Shown here in pieces: positions 5,718-5,941 of a stretch of 5,941 bases of DNA. The notes beneath the pieces are model-generated. The model had not been told where the DNA came from. It did not search any database and saw only the letters and a program-made list of their open reading frames with translations. Each line of letters starts with the position of its first letter. Position 1 is the stretch's first letter. This stretch comes from Novosphingobium sp. Its GTDB lineage: Bacteria; Pseudomonadota; Alphaproteobacteria; Sphingomonadales; Sphingomonadaceae. The position numbers and the translations under genes were made by a program. Location: positions 1-5,941 of the forward strand of contig JAIXYF010000456.1 of NCBI GenBank assembly GCA_027490345.1, read 5' to 3'.

Positions 5718-5941
5718 ATGCTCATTCGCCCCGCTATTGTCACCATTGTCCCTGCAATACTCCTGACCGCCTGCGGAAGCGGGCCTACCAAGCCAACCAA
5801 GGCTCCGGTTCACAGTGAAGCGATCGCCCACGAGACCGAGCTTGTCCGCCTGAAGCTGACGCCGGAAGCGCAGAAGCGGCTCGGGATTGTCACTGAGCGG
5901 ATCGGGACGGGCACCGCATCGGCCATACGCATGACCAGTGG
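5718..5941 (+). CDS. RND efflux periplasmic adaptor lipoprotein (CusB/CzcB-like), 3' truncated by window
   Basis: The first 74 codons of a gene run off the right edge. Residues 1-18 form a short lipoprotein signal ending in the lipobox L16-T-A-C19, so the mature protein would be lipid-anchored at C19. A Pro/Thr/Lys-rich linker follows. The segment LTPEAQKRLGIVTERI (47-62) is typical of the start of heavy-metal RND membrane-fusion proteins, just before the barrel strands; complete members have roughly 350-420 residues. In-frame TAG at 5673-5675 and the lack of any other start codon before 5718 fix ATG 5718, although its Shine-Dalgarno is weak. In a copper cluster a CusB-type role, linking an inner-membrane RND pump to an outer-membrane channel, is the best guess; Cd/Zn/Co (CzcB) or other substrates cannot be excluded from this fragment. 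Confidence 0.8.
   Translation, partial: MLIRPAIVTIVPAILLTACGSGPTKPTKAPVHSEAIAHETELVRLKLTPEAQKRLGIVTERIGTGTASAIRMTS

Noticed and set aside
5527..5766. Small plus-strand open frame of 79 codons before the RND adaptor
   Set aside because: It overlaps the adaptor start by about 50 bases, has no signal, domain or Shine-Dalgarno, and crosses the AT-rich gap with odd composition.
5546..5800. Minus-strand open frame of 84 codons in the same gap
   Set aside because: No recognisable motif; it runs antisense through the start of the lipoprotein gene.

Overview
The window carries a copper-handling gene cluster of the type found in Gram-negative Alphaproteobacteria. GC-rich coding sequence, the CopA/CopB/CopC/CopD protein styles, a MerR regulator and a glutaredoxin-MauE fusion all fit a sphingomonad (Sphingomonas/Novosphingobium/Erythrobacter-like), but no marker in the window fixes the genus, so this is inference. 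Whether it lies on a plasmid or a chromosome cannot be seen; there is no transposase, integrase, tRNA, rRNA or CRISPR array.

Region 1 (1-94) is short and may hold the last 14 codons of an unidentified upstream gene. Region 2 (95-4214) is a compact plus-strand operon, copA-copB-copC-copD. copA encodes a Tat-exported multicopper oxidase, copB an outer-membrane protein with a Met/His-rich N-terminal segment, copC a small periplasmic copper carrier and copD a polytopic inner-membrane protein. copA and copB overlap by four bases, copB and copC are 22 bases apart, and copC and copD are 7 bases apart, so one transcript is likely.

Region 3 (4260-5471) is a divergent pair. A MerR-family repressor/activator on the minus strand is convergent with copD. 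Across a 75-base gap it faces a plus-strand gene for a glutaredoxin-like domain fused to a MauE/DoxX-type membrane domain. The gap holds a textbook MerR-type promoter: a perfect 16-bp palindrome between a -35 and a -10 element separated by an over-long spacer. The DNA-reading helix and the operator look like those of mercury MerR, while the metal-binding loop has CueR spacing and the third MerR cysteine is missing.

Region 4 (5472-5941) starts with about 245 bases that appear non-coding, including an AT-rich patch. It ends with the first 74 codons of a lipoprotein RND-efflux periplasmic adaptor cut off by the window edge, probably the first gene of a CusCBA/CzcCBA-type exporter.

Together the genes suggest layered periplasmic copper defence: oxidation of Cu(I) by CopA, binding by CopB and CopC, a membrane step through CopD, and export from the periplasm by an RND pump. 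A metal-responsive thiol-redox membrane protein of unknown exact role sits between the two blocks. No CopRS/CusRS two-component system is present in the window, so the regulator of copABCD is not visible here.
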